A DNA stretch of 64,000 nt, from assembly GCF_900177425.1 (NCBI RefSeq), contig NZ_LT840184.1:4318263-4382262 (forward strand). Reading direction: 5' to 3'. Shown piece by piece: positions 54,190-61,590 of this stretch (positions within the stretch are counted from its first letter, which is position 1; each line of letters starts with the position of its first letter). The DNA is from Paenibacillus uliginis N3/975 (GTDB lineage Bacteria > Bacillota > Bacilli > Paenibacillales > Paenibacillaceae). Made by a program: the position numbers and the translations under genes. The notes beneath the pieces are model-generated. The model had not been told where the DNA came from. It worked only from the letters and a program-made list of their open reading frames with translations, and did not search any database.

Positions 54190-54699
54190 TTACCATCCGC
54201 GGCTCCATTTTCCGCCCTTCGTCCGGTTACGTCCATAAATAAGCCAGATCCCTGCTGCGATCAAAACAAGCGCGATAATATAAAACGCTCCAGTGTCTAA
54301 CCAAGTGAAAATAAAGATCACAACCGATAAAAGCATCAGACCAAGTGCCATCGGAAATACGGCCCCGGGACGAGGTTTCTCATAAATATAATACTCATAT
54401 AAACCTACTGCAACACCCAAAATAAGGATCGGCCACAACGAGCGCATCAGATCCCATCCCCAGAAACTGCAGATAAGGAACAGCACTCCATAAACCGTCA
54501 GAATCCCGCCGGGGATCAAGATCGCTGCTGACGCACGACGGCCAAAGAACAATACATGAAGAAGCAGACCCGGTAGAAGCAGGACTAGCGGCCATAAGGT
54601 ACGGCCCAAAAACCCAAACACTCCAAGCTTACCGAGCAAAATTACAACGCCTGCCGTAACGATAAACAAACCGAGCATTAAATCTTTTTTGGAGGACAT
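54190..54699 (-). CDS. Membrane protein with LiaF/DUF5668-like N-terminal helices
   Basis: 169 residues and six hydrophobic helices with few charges. An internal repeat is visible: FLGRTLWPLVLLLPGLLL in the first half and LMRSLWPILILGVAVGLY in the second, each a Trp-Pro helix of the kind found in LiaF/LiaI-type and DUF5668 membrane proteins. Ends in a basic tail (RNRTKGGKWSRGW). Function unknown. ATG 54699 has GAGGGTGATG upstream. Stands alone between typA and terC. Confidence 0.6.
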   Translation of the reverse strand: MSSKKDLMLGLFIVTAGVVILLGKLGVFGFLGRTLWPLVLLLPGLLLHVLFFGRRASAAILIPGGILTVYGVLFLICSFWGWDLMRSLWPILILGVAVGLYEYYIYEKPRPGAVFPMALGLMLLSVVIFIFTWLDTGAFYIIALVLIAAGIWLIYGRNRTKGGKWSRGW

Positions 54700-54830
54700 C
54701 TCATCACCCTCTTTATTTAATATGTACGATCGCAAGAAAATGTAGTTATCTTAATCTTATCCGAAACCGACAAAAAAAACCATATCCTGAGCTTGTACCC
54801 CATAAAAAAACGTTGGACTCGATTCACAAC

Positions 54831-54878
54831 GAAAAAAAAGGGAGCCCTAGGATCTCTTTGGACCTTGTGGGCATCCCC
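54831..54878 (-). terminator. Terminator of the minus-strand terC
   Basis: GGGATGCCCACAAGG pairs imperfectly with CCTAGGGCTCCC (minus strand), followed by TTTTTTTT; 18 bases after the gene's stop. Confidence 0.75.
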
Positions 54879-54896
54879 GTTCTATAACATACAGCC

Positions 54897-55550
54897 TTAC
54901 TTTTTTAACATTTTTAATCCGCTTAAGCCTATGACCAAGAGCGCCAACATTGCAGGTAAAATGCTATGGGACTGAGGTGCCCAGTAGGCAATAAGTAGTC
55001 CAGCCTTGGAATCCTGAAGTAGCATGTCCCCTGCCGTATAAGCAAGAATTCCTGCCCCGATATACAGCAGGATCGGAAATTTCTGAAGTAACTTTGATAT
55101 GATACCGCTTCCCCACACGACAATGGGGATGCTAAGCAGGATACCGATCATAATTAAAGCCAAATCACCGTTCGCAAGACCTGCTATCGCAAGAACATTA
55201 TCCAGACTCATTACAAAATCCGCAATAAGAATCGTATTGATCGCTTTCCACACAGACGAAGATTCAGTGACACGGATGCCGCTATCATGCTGGTCAGCCA
55301 GCAGTTTAAATGCAATCCACAACAAAAGTAGAGCCCCTCCGGCTTGTAAATACGGTACCTTAAGAAGCAATACGGCAGCAAACGTGAGAACACACCGCAG
55401 TAACACTGCACCCAAAGTGCCGATCCATATTGCCCTTTTCTTGTGTTTCTCAGGAAGATCCTTACTCGCCATAGCAATGACCAAGGCGTTGTCACCGCTT
55501 AGCACCAGATTAATGATTAATATTTGTCCTAACAGCCATATCGTCTCCAC
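54897..55550 (-). CDS. TerC-family integral membrane protein (YjbE type), copy 1
   Basis: 217 residues, seven helices. The two TerC half-repeats with acidic residues in the membrane are clear: LVLSGDNALVIAMASKDLP near the start and IADFVMSLDNVLAIAGLANGD in the middle. Related proteins export manganese or load secreted metalloenzymes. GTG 55550 with GGGGGG 7 bases upstream. Divergent from a paralogue at 55677. Confidence 0.9.
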   Translation of the reverse strand: METIWLLGQILIINLVLSGDNALVIAMASKDLPEKHKKRAIWIGTLGAVLLRCVLTFAAVLLLKVPYLQAGGALLLLWIAFKLLADQHDSGIRVTESSSVWKAINTILIADFVMSLDNVLAIAGLANGDLALIMIGILLSIPIVVWGSGIISKLLQKFPILLYIGAGILAYTAGDMLLQDSKAGLLIAYWAPQSHSILPAMLALLVIGLSGLKMLKK

Positions 55551-55599
55551 CTGACAACCCCCCCACTTAACACATATGAGCGGTGTGTGCAGGCTATGC

Positions 55600-55628
55600 T
55601 TGCACGATTGAAAAAATAGGCCTATAAT
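55600..55628 (+). promoter_or_regulatory. SigA-type promoter of the plus-strand terC
   Basis: TTGCAC (55600-55605), 17-base spacer, TATAAT (55623-55628). The 45-base leader that follows has only a small CCAC/GTGG hairpin, too short for the yybP-ykoY manganese riboswitch. Confidence 0.75.
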
Positions 55629-55676
55629 AAATCCACTTTGTTTAGGTGGAACCGTAACACAAGAGGAGTGACAAAC

Positions 55677-56369
55677 ATGGATACCACAACTGTGGAATTT
55701 TTCTTGGCCTTAATCAACATCGTGTTCTTAGATCTCGTCCTAGCTGGAGATAACGCCATTGTCATTGGCTTGGCTGCCCGAAATCTTCCACCGGCTACTC
55801 AAAAAAAGGCAATTATCTACGGAACTGCCGGTGCTGTTATACTCCGCATTATTGCTACCATTCTCGTAGTCTGGCTGCTTAATGTGCCATGGCTAATGCT
55901 GGTAGGAGGAATTTTGCTTATCGGAATTGCGTACAAGCTTCTGACAGATGAGAACGACCATACGGATATCAAGGCAGGGAAAAACCTGGGCGCTGCTATC
56001 CGTACAATCATCGTCGCTGACGCAGCTATGGGTTTAGATAACGTTATTGCCGTAGCAGGTGCAGCGAAACATAATACACTTCTCGTCATCATTGGTCTTC
56101 TAATCAGTGTTCCTATCGTTGTTTGGGGCAGTACGCTATTTATCAAACTGATCAACCGGTTCCCTTGGATCATCTATCTAGGAGCAGCAGTATTGGGATT
56201 CACAGCCGCCTCAATGATCACGGGCGAAAAACATTTTAAAGCGTTTTTTGAATCCCACTCCCTTGTACGTGGTCTGTTCATTGCAGCGATTATCATGGGT
56301 GTTCTGGCTGCAGGACATTTCAAAAAGAAATCTAATCGCCGTCGCCGTGAACAAACTAGTACTTCGTGA
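55677..56369 (+). CDS. TerC-family integral membrane protein (YjbE type), copy 2
   Basis: 230 residues and seven helices, paralogous to the divergent neighbour. LDLVLAGDNAIVIGLAARNLPP and IVADAAMGLDNVIAVAGAAKHN are the matching half-repeats, and SVPIVVWGSTLFIKLINRFPWIIYLGA aligns with SIPIVVWGSGII of copy 1. A basic tail (KKKSNRRRREQT) faces the cytoplasm. ATG 55677 has AGAGGAG 9 bases upstream. Likely metal ion export. Confidence 0.9.
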   Translation: MDTTTVEFFLALINIVFLDLVLAGDNAIVIGLAARNLPPATQKKAIIYGTAGAVILRIIATILVVWLLNVPWLMLVGGILLIGIAYKLLTDENDHTDIKAGKNLGAAIRTIIVADAAMGLDNVIAVAGAAKHNTLLVIIGLLISVPIVVWGSTLFIKLINRFPWIIYLGAAVLGFTAASMITGEKHFKAFFESHSLVRGLFIAAIIMGVLAAGHFKKKSNRRRREQTSTS

Positions 56370-56419
56370 ACCATAAGGTACCTCAATAAAGACAATCCGC
56401 ACTTAGCGGTAGTTTTTCT

Positions 56420-56467
56420 TGCGAGATAAGGATGCCGTTTACTCCGAAGTTTATACTTTCTTATCTC
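56420..56467. repeat. 48-bp dispersed repeat, copy 2
   Basis: Pairs with the copy at 46833-46880 at 43 of 48 bases. Ends GAGATAAG and CTTATCTC are perfectly inverted here. Again located after a stop codon, 7 bases before a bidirectional terminator, between convergent genes. Confidence 0.88.
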
Positions 56468-56473
56468 TCAACT

Positions 56474-56505
56474 AAAAGGACTTCCCTACCATGGGAAGTC
56501 CTTTT
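56474..56505. terminator. Bidirectional terminator between terC and thiI
   Basis: AAAAGGACTTCCC and GGGAAGTCCTTTT form a 12-13 bp perfect stem with a 6-7 base loop. Confidence 0.92.
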
Positions 56506-56525
56506 GTTATATCTTGGATGCAATT

Positions 56526-57770
56526 CTAGAACCATTTCTCTTTAACAACATCGTCCTGAATCTCTTCAAGATTCCGGTCTAAACTCAGCTCCGGTGTTAC
56601 AATAATGGTCTCCGTCTGCTCAACAGCTATCTGAATAAGTTCAGACAAGCCTGGCAAGGAACTTTCCACTTTTTCCACGATCCGAAGGTTAGGGTTCGTT
56701 GTTGGTGATTTCGGGACAAACAATGTACAGCAATCCTCGTAAGGTAAAATAGAGGTCTCATAAGTTCCGACCTGCTTGGCCAGATTCACAATATCATTCT
56801 TGTCGGTCGTTATAAGCGGACGAAGAATCGGCAGTTCAGTGGCTCTGCCAATGACATTCATGCTAGGCAGCGTCTGGCTGGCTACCTGGCCCAAGCTATC
56901 CCCCGTTACGAGAGCGAGCGCACCTTCACGTTCAGCAAGCATAGTAGCAATGCGGAGCATTGCACGGCGCATGAACGTAATAATTAAATTATCCTGACCA
57001 ATGCCAGTGAAGGATGTCTGTACATCGGTAAAAGGTACAAGATGAAGCTTGATGCGGCCCGCATAACCGGACAATATTCTCGTCAGATCAATAACCTTTT
57101 CTTTGGCCAGTTGGCTCGTGTATGGATAACTGTAAAAATGCACACATTCAATTTCCAGCCCCCTCCGCATAGCAGACCAGGCGGCAACCGGACTATCGAT
57201 CCCCCCCGACAGAAGCAGCATTGCCTTTCCGTTCGTCCCGAGCGGATACCCGCCGACGGCTGGAATGACCTCGTAATAAAGATAGGTTTGGTCCTCGCGG
57301 ATCTCGATCTTGAGCTCAATGTGCGGATGTTTTACTTGTACTTTGAGTTGTGAGTACGTTCGAAGCAGAGGAGAACCAATCAGATGATTCATCTCTTGAG
57401 AAGAATGTGGGAAACCCTTCCATACGCGTCTCGCATTCACCTTGAACGTTGTCTCGTCCGAAAGATCAGTCTGCCCTATAAAATCAACTGCAGTCTTGAC
57501 AATTTCATCAAGCTCCGGCGGACAGACTCGGACAGGACTAACAGAGACGATTCCAAAGACCTTTTTGAGCACTCCGGTTAACGCTTCAGCCGGTTCCCCG
57601 TTCAACTCCACATATATTCTTCCATACTCTCTCAAGATTTTAGCTTTAGGGTATGCCTTTAGTAATGATCTTACATGCATAAGCACAGATTTCTCAAAAC
57701 GGTTGCGGTTTTTCCCCTTCAGGGTAAATTCTCCGAAACGGAGAAGCAGCATGTCATAGGTTATATTCAA
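56526..57770 (-). CDS. thiI: tRNA 4-thiouridine synthase ThiI
   Basis: Adenylates and thiolates U8 of tRNA and supplies sulfur for the thiamine thiazole. 414 residues: N-terminal ferredoxin-like and THUMP domains (residues 1-165), PP-loop SGGIDSPVA at 188-196, and YEDCCTLFVPKSPTTNP. The C-terminal rhodanese domain of E. coli ThiI is absent, as in B. subtilis, so sulfur must come directly from a dedicated desulfurase, encoded just upstream (6 bases apart). Confidence 0.96.
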   Translation of the reverse strand: MNITYDMLLLRFGEFTLKGKNRNRFEKSVLMHVRSLLKAYPKAKILREYGRIYVELNGEPAEALTGVLKKVFGIVSVSPVRVCPPELDEIVKTAVDFIGQTDLSDETTFKVNARRVWKGFPHSSQEMNHLIGSPLLRTYSQLKVQVKHPHIELKIEIREDQTYLYYEVIPAVGGYPLGTNGKAMLLLSGGIDSPVAAWSAMRRGLEIECVHFYSYPYTSQLAKEKVIDLTRILSGYAGRIKLHLVPFTDVQTSFTGIGQDNLIITFMRRAMLRIATMLAEREGALALVTGDSLGQVASQTLPSMNVIGRATELPILRPLITTDKNDIVNLAKQVGTYETSILPYEDCCTLFVPKSPTTNPNLRIVEKVESSLPGLSELIQIAVEQTETIIVTPELSLDRNLEEIQDDVVKEKWF

Positions 57771-57776
57771 ATGATT

Positions 57777-58931
57777 TTACCCCCTCTTAGCGCTTAAAGG
57801 TCGAAGCTTATCGGCTGATTGGCGGAGAGCAATAACCAGACGATTCATATCGTCATCCGTGTGCTCCCATCCCATACTGATACGAATGCCGCTTGCGGCT
57901 ATTTCCTTATCTTTGCCCATAGCTTGTAAGACCCGACTTGGTTCACTATTCCTGGATGAACATGCCGATTTGGTCGACACAAGCATTCCGAGTTCCTCCA
58001 ATGTATGAACCAGCACCTCCGGCTTTAAGCCCGGGTATGAGAAATGAACAATGTGTGGGGCCCCCTTCTCACTGCTGTTCAGTACAAAGTCTGGAATACT
58101 CCGGATTTCATTCAGAAGCAGACTACGCAGCTTGCCTATTTTATCATAAAAGGTATCCTGGCGCTCTTGTGCCAGTCTCATTGCCTTCGCAACAGCTACT
58201 GCCGAAGCCACGTTTTCAGTTCCGGGTCTCTGACCATTCTCCTGGGAACCACCAGCCAACAGAGGAAACAACTTTATTCCCTGTTGTACATACAAAATCC
58301 CCGCACCCTTCGGTCCTTTGAATTTATGCGCAGATAATGTATATAAATCAACCTTCCAATCCTTTAACGAAACAGAAAGCTTACCGAAGCCCTGCACACC
58401 ATCCACATGGAACAATGTCCGGCTGTTCTTTTCCTTAACCAATTTCCCGATCTCGTTCAGAGGTTGAACCGCTCCTGTCTCATTATTCACATGCATTATG
58501 CTTACCAATACGGTATCTTTTCTGATCACAGATGCAACCTGAAGCGGATCGACTACCCCATACTCGTCTACAGGAATATATGTAATTTCCCACCCTAAAC
58601 TTTCGAGCTGCCTGCAGCATTCATAAACCGACGGATGCTCCGTTTTCGTTGTAATTATATGCTGTCCCCGGGAGCGGTAGTGCATCGCTACTCCCTTAAT
58701 GGCTATATTATTTCCCTCAGTCGCTCCTGAAGTAAACACAATCTCGGACGACTGTACACCAAGCGTTCCTGCACATACTTCTCTGGCCCGCTTCAGCAGC
58801 TTAGCAGCATCCTCGCCAGCCTGATGAAGAGCTGATGGATTACCATAATGCTGATTCATGATCTCTGCCATTGTCTCCACAACCTCCTTGTAAGGTGGGG
58901 TTGTGGCCGCATGATCCCAATATAACATCAT
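57777..58931 (-). CDS. Cysteine desulfurase partner of ThiI (NifS/IscS class)
   Basis: PLP enzyme that releases sulfur from Cys as a persulfide. 384 residues: YWDHAATTPPYKEVVETM start, GATEGNNIAI (PLP phosphate), HVDGVQGFGK, the PLP Lys in TLSAHKFKGPKGAG (K203) and the catalytic Cys in STKSACSSRNSEP (C324). Translationally close to thiI, like nifZ-thiI in B. subtilis, so its main role is tRNA s4U8. Two adjacent ATG codons follow AAGGAG; either can be the start. Confidence 0.93.
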   Translation of the reverse strand: MMLYWDHAATTPPYKEVVETMAEIMNQHYGNPSALHQAGEDAAKLLKRAREVCAGTLGVQSSEIVFTSGATEGNNIAIKGVAMHYRSRGQHIITTKTEHPSVYECCRQLESLGWEITYIPVDEYGVVDPLQVASVIRKDTVLVSIMHVNNETGAVQPLNEIGKLVKEKNSRTLFHVDGVQGFGKLSVSLKDWKVDLYTLSAHKFKGPKGAGILYVQQGIKLFPLLAGGSQENGQRPGTENVASAVAVAKAMRLAQERQDTFYDKIGKLRSLLLNEIRSIPDFVLNSSEKGAPHIVHFSYPGLKPEVLVHTLEELGMLVSTKSACSSRNSEPSRVLQAMGKDKEIAASGIRISMGWEHTDDDMNRLVIALRQSADKLRPLSAKRG

Positions 58932-59053
58932 TCAGTCTCCTTCCTGTTATCACAAGAAGAAACGCCTGCGACATCCTACATGAGGATGAAGAGCGTTCCT
59001 TCGAGAGATATTAGATTATTTATACGCGAAATATATAAATTCCAATATTTGCA

Positions 59054-59116
59054 CAAAAAGATCAAACGGTATAGCCGGCCATGGCCTGTGGCCCGCCGTT
59101 TACTCCCGTTTGATCC
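59054..59116 (-). terminator. Terminator of the lytic transglycosylase gene
   Basis: GATCAAACGG and CCGTTTGATC (minus strand) enclose a GC-rich inner hairpin (GGCCACAGGCC region); TTTTTG follows. About 28 bases after the gene's stop. Confidence 0.75.
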
Positions 59117-59143
59117 TTTCCATCGCCGTATATATATCAGAGG

Positions 59144-59881
59144 CTATACCTCATATTTCGTACGTGCATTCATTACCTTACGAATATATGCCTGTGTCTC
59201 CGAAGGAAGTTGATGTGCTTGAGCAATAAGCTCTGCATCACTGGATACACCCAAACGTGTAACACGGGAAGGACCCGCATTATAGGCAGCCAAAGCCATG
59301 GCAATTTCCCCGCCAAACTTCTGCAGTTGATACGATAAATATTTGGCCCCGCCGTCAATATTCTGAGCCGGGTCAAAAGAATTGCTAACACCGAGTCCAC
59401 GGGCTGTACCATCCATCAGCTGCATCAAGCCTTTCGCTCCCGCGGATGATACTGCGTTCGGATTAAACGACGATTCCGTATCGATGACCGCTTTGATCAG
59501 GGATGTCGGTACTCCGTATTTTTCCCCAGCCGCGGTAATTAATTCCTCGAAGCTTGTTTTTACTATAGAATCCTCACGAAGATCTGCAGCTGTTACCGAT
59601 GAAGAACCGGTTACCTGTTCAGCAGCCTCACCTTGGTATTCCACTGTTCCAAGTTGCTGCCACAACAAGCCGTCCTCCCATGTAACCCCCGGGCCCAATT
59701 TAACAGTCGTCCCTGAAGAAACAGGAGCACCGCTCATCGCGCTGCTTAGTACAGATCCAAAGTCCGTGCTGTTCTCCGTTACTCCCAAACTCTCCGTCAG
59801 GCCAACAGAACCGCTTGTCATGGAACGCTGAAGCTCTACCATACTTCTTGACGTTGCCAGATCAATCTGCATTTTATTCAT
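59144..59881 (-). CDS. SLT-domain lytic transglycosylase without signal peptide
   Basis: 245 residues. The C-terminal 115 residues form an SLT fold: LIKAVIDTESSFNPNAVSSAGAKGLMQLM with the catalytic Glu, then AAYNAGPSRV. The N-terminal 120 residues are low-complexity, rich in S, T, G and V, with no hydrophobic signal segment. B. subtilis YjbJ/CwlQ is a similar short SLT protein. How it reaches the wall is unclear. ATG 59881 lies about 7 bases after GAGGAAGAT; a GTG one codon earlier is possible. Confidence 0.85.
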   Translation of the reverse strand: MNKMQIDLATSRSMVELQRSMTSGSVGLTESLGVTENSTDFGSVLSSAMSGAPVSSGTTVKLGPGVTWEDGLLWQQLGTVEYQGEAAEQVTGSSSVTAADLREDSIVKTSFEELITAAGEKYGVPTSLIKAVIDTESSFNPNAVSSAGAKGLMQLMDGTARGLGVSNSFDPAQNIDGGAKYLSYQLQKFGGEIAMALAAYNAGPSRVTRLGVSSDAELIAQAHQLPSETQAYIRKVMNARTKYEV

Positions 59882-59950
59882 CACATCTTCCTCTTAGGTT
59901 TCAATTTCCATTTTACATCCTTTTGGGACAATCTGCTATACCCTTTCGAC

Positions 59951-59995
59951 AAAAAAACAGACAACCCGCCCTTCAAAATAGCGAATTGTCTGTTT
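59951..59995 (-). terminator. Terminator of the DUF1540-DUF4190-like unit
   Basis: AACAGACAA and TTGTCTGTT (minus strand) with a GC inner part, followed by TTTTT. Confidence 0.8.
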
Positions 59996-60031
59996 ATTTG
60001 TTCAGGAATATCCTGATAAACATATTTCGTA

Positions 60032-60409
60032 CTACCTCGCAAACGGGATAAGAACAAAATAGCTAATGGTTGCCAAAATACCGAGAACCATCGACCACGC
60101 TCCGAGCGTTTTCCTGTCTTGAGAATAGGCATAGAAACCAATAACAGCTGCAATTGGCCCTAAAATCACAGACCACATAAATAACGAAGCAATGCCAATT
60201 CCCAATCCTACATATCCTGCTATGCGGCCTGTCGCACCGTCATCAACTTCACTCTCCACGCTTCTGCTGTTTTGAACACTTGTCCCGACAGGAGGAGCCA
60301 CCTCAGCTGCATATTCTTCCTGATGATCTTTGCGGGGGTAATCCACACGGCTGCGTTTAGAGTCAACGATCTTGAAATTGTTTTTCTTGCGTTTTTTGTC
60401 TTTACTCAA
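60032..60409 (-). CDS. Small membrane protein, DUF4190-like
   Basis: 125 residues. A very basic start (KDKKRKKNNFKIVDSKRSR), an acidic/polar linker to about residue 60, then two membrane helices (IAGYVGLGIGIASLFMW and LGAWSMVLGILATISYFVLI) separated by a short loop with GPIAAVIGFYAYS. The helix pair resembles DUF4190 proteins. Function unknown. TTG 60409 has AGGGAGG 8 bases upstream; the GTG at 60418 overlaps that site. Likely cotranscribed with the DUF1540 gene. Confidence 0.65.
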   Translation of the reverse strand: MSKDKKRKKNNFKIVDSKRSRVDYPRKDHQEEYAAEVAPPVGTSVQNSRSVESEVDDGATGRIAGYVGLGIGIASLFMWSVILGPIAAVIGFYAYSQDRKTLGAWSMVLGILATISYFVLIPFAR

Positions 60410-60449
60410 TGCTGTCACCTCCCTGTTGTTAAAAGACGGTTAAGCGTTA

Positions 60450-60677
60450 TTATGCTTTTTTCGGTTTAAACGTCAAACAGCAAGTTCCAGAAGAAGTGCC
60501 GGCAGTATCTTGATGATTGTTGACAAAGTCCTCATCGGCAAACTCATCACCCAGATGCACGTTAGCATGACGATCAATCTCAATCATGATCATTTCGGCA
60601 CGGCACACATTTTGTTCGCCCCAATAGCTGCAATTGCTCACACTGCATTTGACATATGGTTTGGCTTCATTGGCCAT
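60450..60677 (-). CDS. DUF1540 Cys-rich protein
   Basis: 75 residues. VKCSVSNCSYWGEQNVCRAEMIMIEID is the DUF1540 motif with three Cys and a fourth/fifth near the end (GTCCLTF). The Cys pattern suggests metal binding; such proteins are common in sporeformers but have no assigned role. An acidic middle (DEFADEDF) separates the two Cys groups. Confidence 0.85.
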   Translation of the reverse strand: MANEAKPYVKCSVSNCSYWGEQNVCRAEMIMIEIDRHANVHLGDEFADEDFVNNHQDTAGTSSGTCCLTFKPKKA

Positions 60678-60759
60678 TTAGAATCACCTCGTACACATTT
60701 TCTCCGTATATGACAAGGTGTATTCACTCAAAGAACTGTCAGTTGGTGTTAAGACGTAC

Positions 60760-60794
60760 AAAAAAAGAGATGACCATATAGGTAGGTATCTCTT
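60760..60794 (-). terminator. Terminator of the YpuI-like gene
   Basis: AGAGATACC and GGTCATCTCT (minus strand, one bulge) followed by TTTTTTTG; 42 bases after the stop. Confidence 0.8.
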
Positions 60795-60835
60795 CACGTG
60801 ACCTTCAAATTATATAAAGTGATTAATTTTAACAA

Positions 60836-61342
60836 TTAAGCGTGCTTTCTTTCTGCCTGCATTCGGCGTTCGGTGAGATAATCACTTTCATAGTAGTTGA
60901 GATCATCCCGGAGTTCTTCATAAATTTTCGTAATATCCATGATGACGTCTCTTGCCGGACGAATGGGCTTCTTACGAAACCGTATTGCGTCCTGGCCAGT
61001 GTATGCATAGCGGCCATCCTCGGAATAGCTTTCATTTTTAGGGTAAAAGAAACTGTTTACACAGCGATGATATACATGATACAACTCCTTCTCGGCAAAC
61101 TCAGCATCAAAATTAGGACGACGCTGAACAATACCGAGTTTCTCGAAGGAAACCTCCGAAAACGTAAGCAAATGGCGAAGATCAGAAAGAAATCCTTTGT
61201 AAAAATGATTAGTCTCTTCATCCTGTTCTGCAACTAATTGAGGCAAGGCGTATTCATTCAAAAACGTTTCCATGATGCTTATAGCGGATTTGAGCTTCTC
61301 CCTTGTCTCCGCGCACAGATTCTGAAGATTGTCTGCTGGCAT
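60836..61342 (-). CDS. YpuI-like protein (DUF3907)
   Basis: 168 residues, soluble, helical. KELYHVYHRCVNSFFYPKNESYSEDGRYAYTG (in part) and LRDDLNYYESDYLTE match the YpuI/DUF3907 family of Bacillus as remembered. No catalytic motif is apparent and no function is known. ATG 61342 has AAGGGGGA upstream. Single-gene unit. Confidence 0.7.
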   Translation of the reverse strand: MPADNLQNLCAETREKLKSAISIMETFLNEYALPQLVAEQDEETNHFYKGFLSDLRHLLTFSEVSFEKLGIVQRRPNFDAEFAEKELYHVYHRCVNSFFYPKNESYSEDGRYAYTGQDAIRFRKKPIRPARDVIMDITKIYEELRDDLNYYESDYLTERRMQAERKHA

Positions 61343-61590
61343 TACGGTTGCTCCCCCTTAAAATGGTTACTGACCGTCCAAGCATATGCCTGCGGTCAAT
61401 GATTATGTACTATCCTACCATAAAAAACTTCTTTAAGAAATCCCTATAATGAATACACTTTCAAGGGTTTTTATAGGATATTTTTCTTCAGAATCAGCAT
61501 GTTTTCCAATACTCCAATCAAGACGCATAAAATACGCCTTCTCTCCCAACGCTAAAGAAAAATTAATGTTCATCAGTAAGGAGAATGAAT

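Noticed and set aside
55551..55676. yybP-ykoY manganese riboswitch upstream of terC
   Set aside because: The leader after the mapped -10 box is only about 45 bases and lacks the conserved loops.
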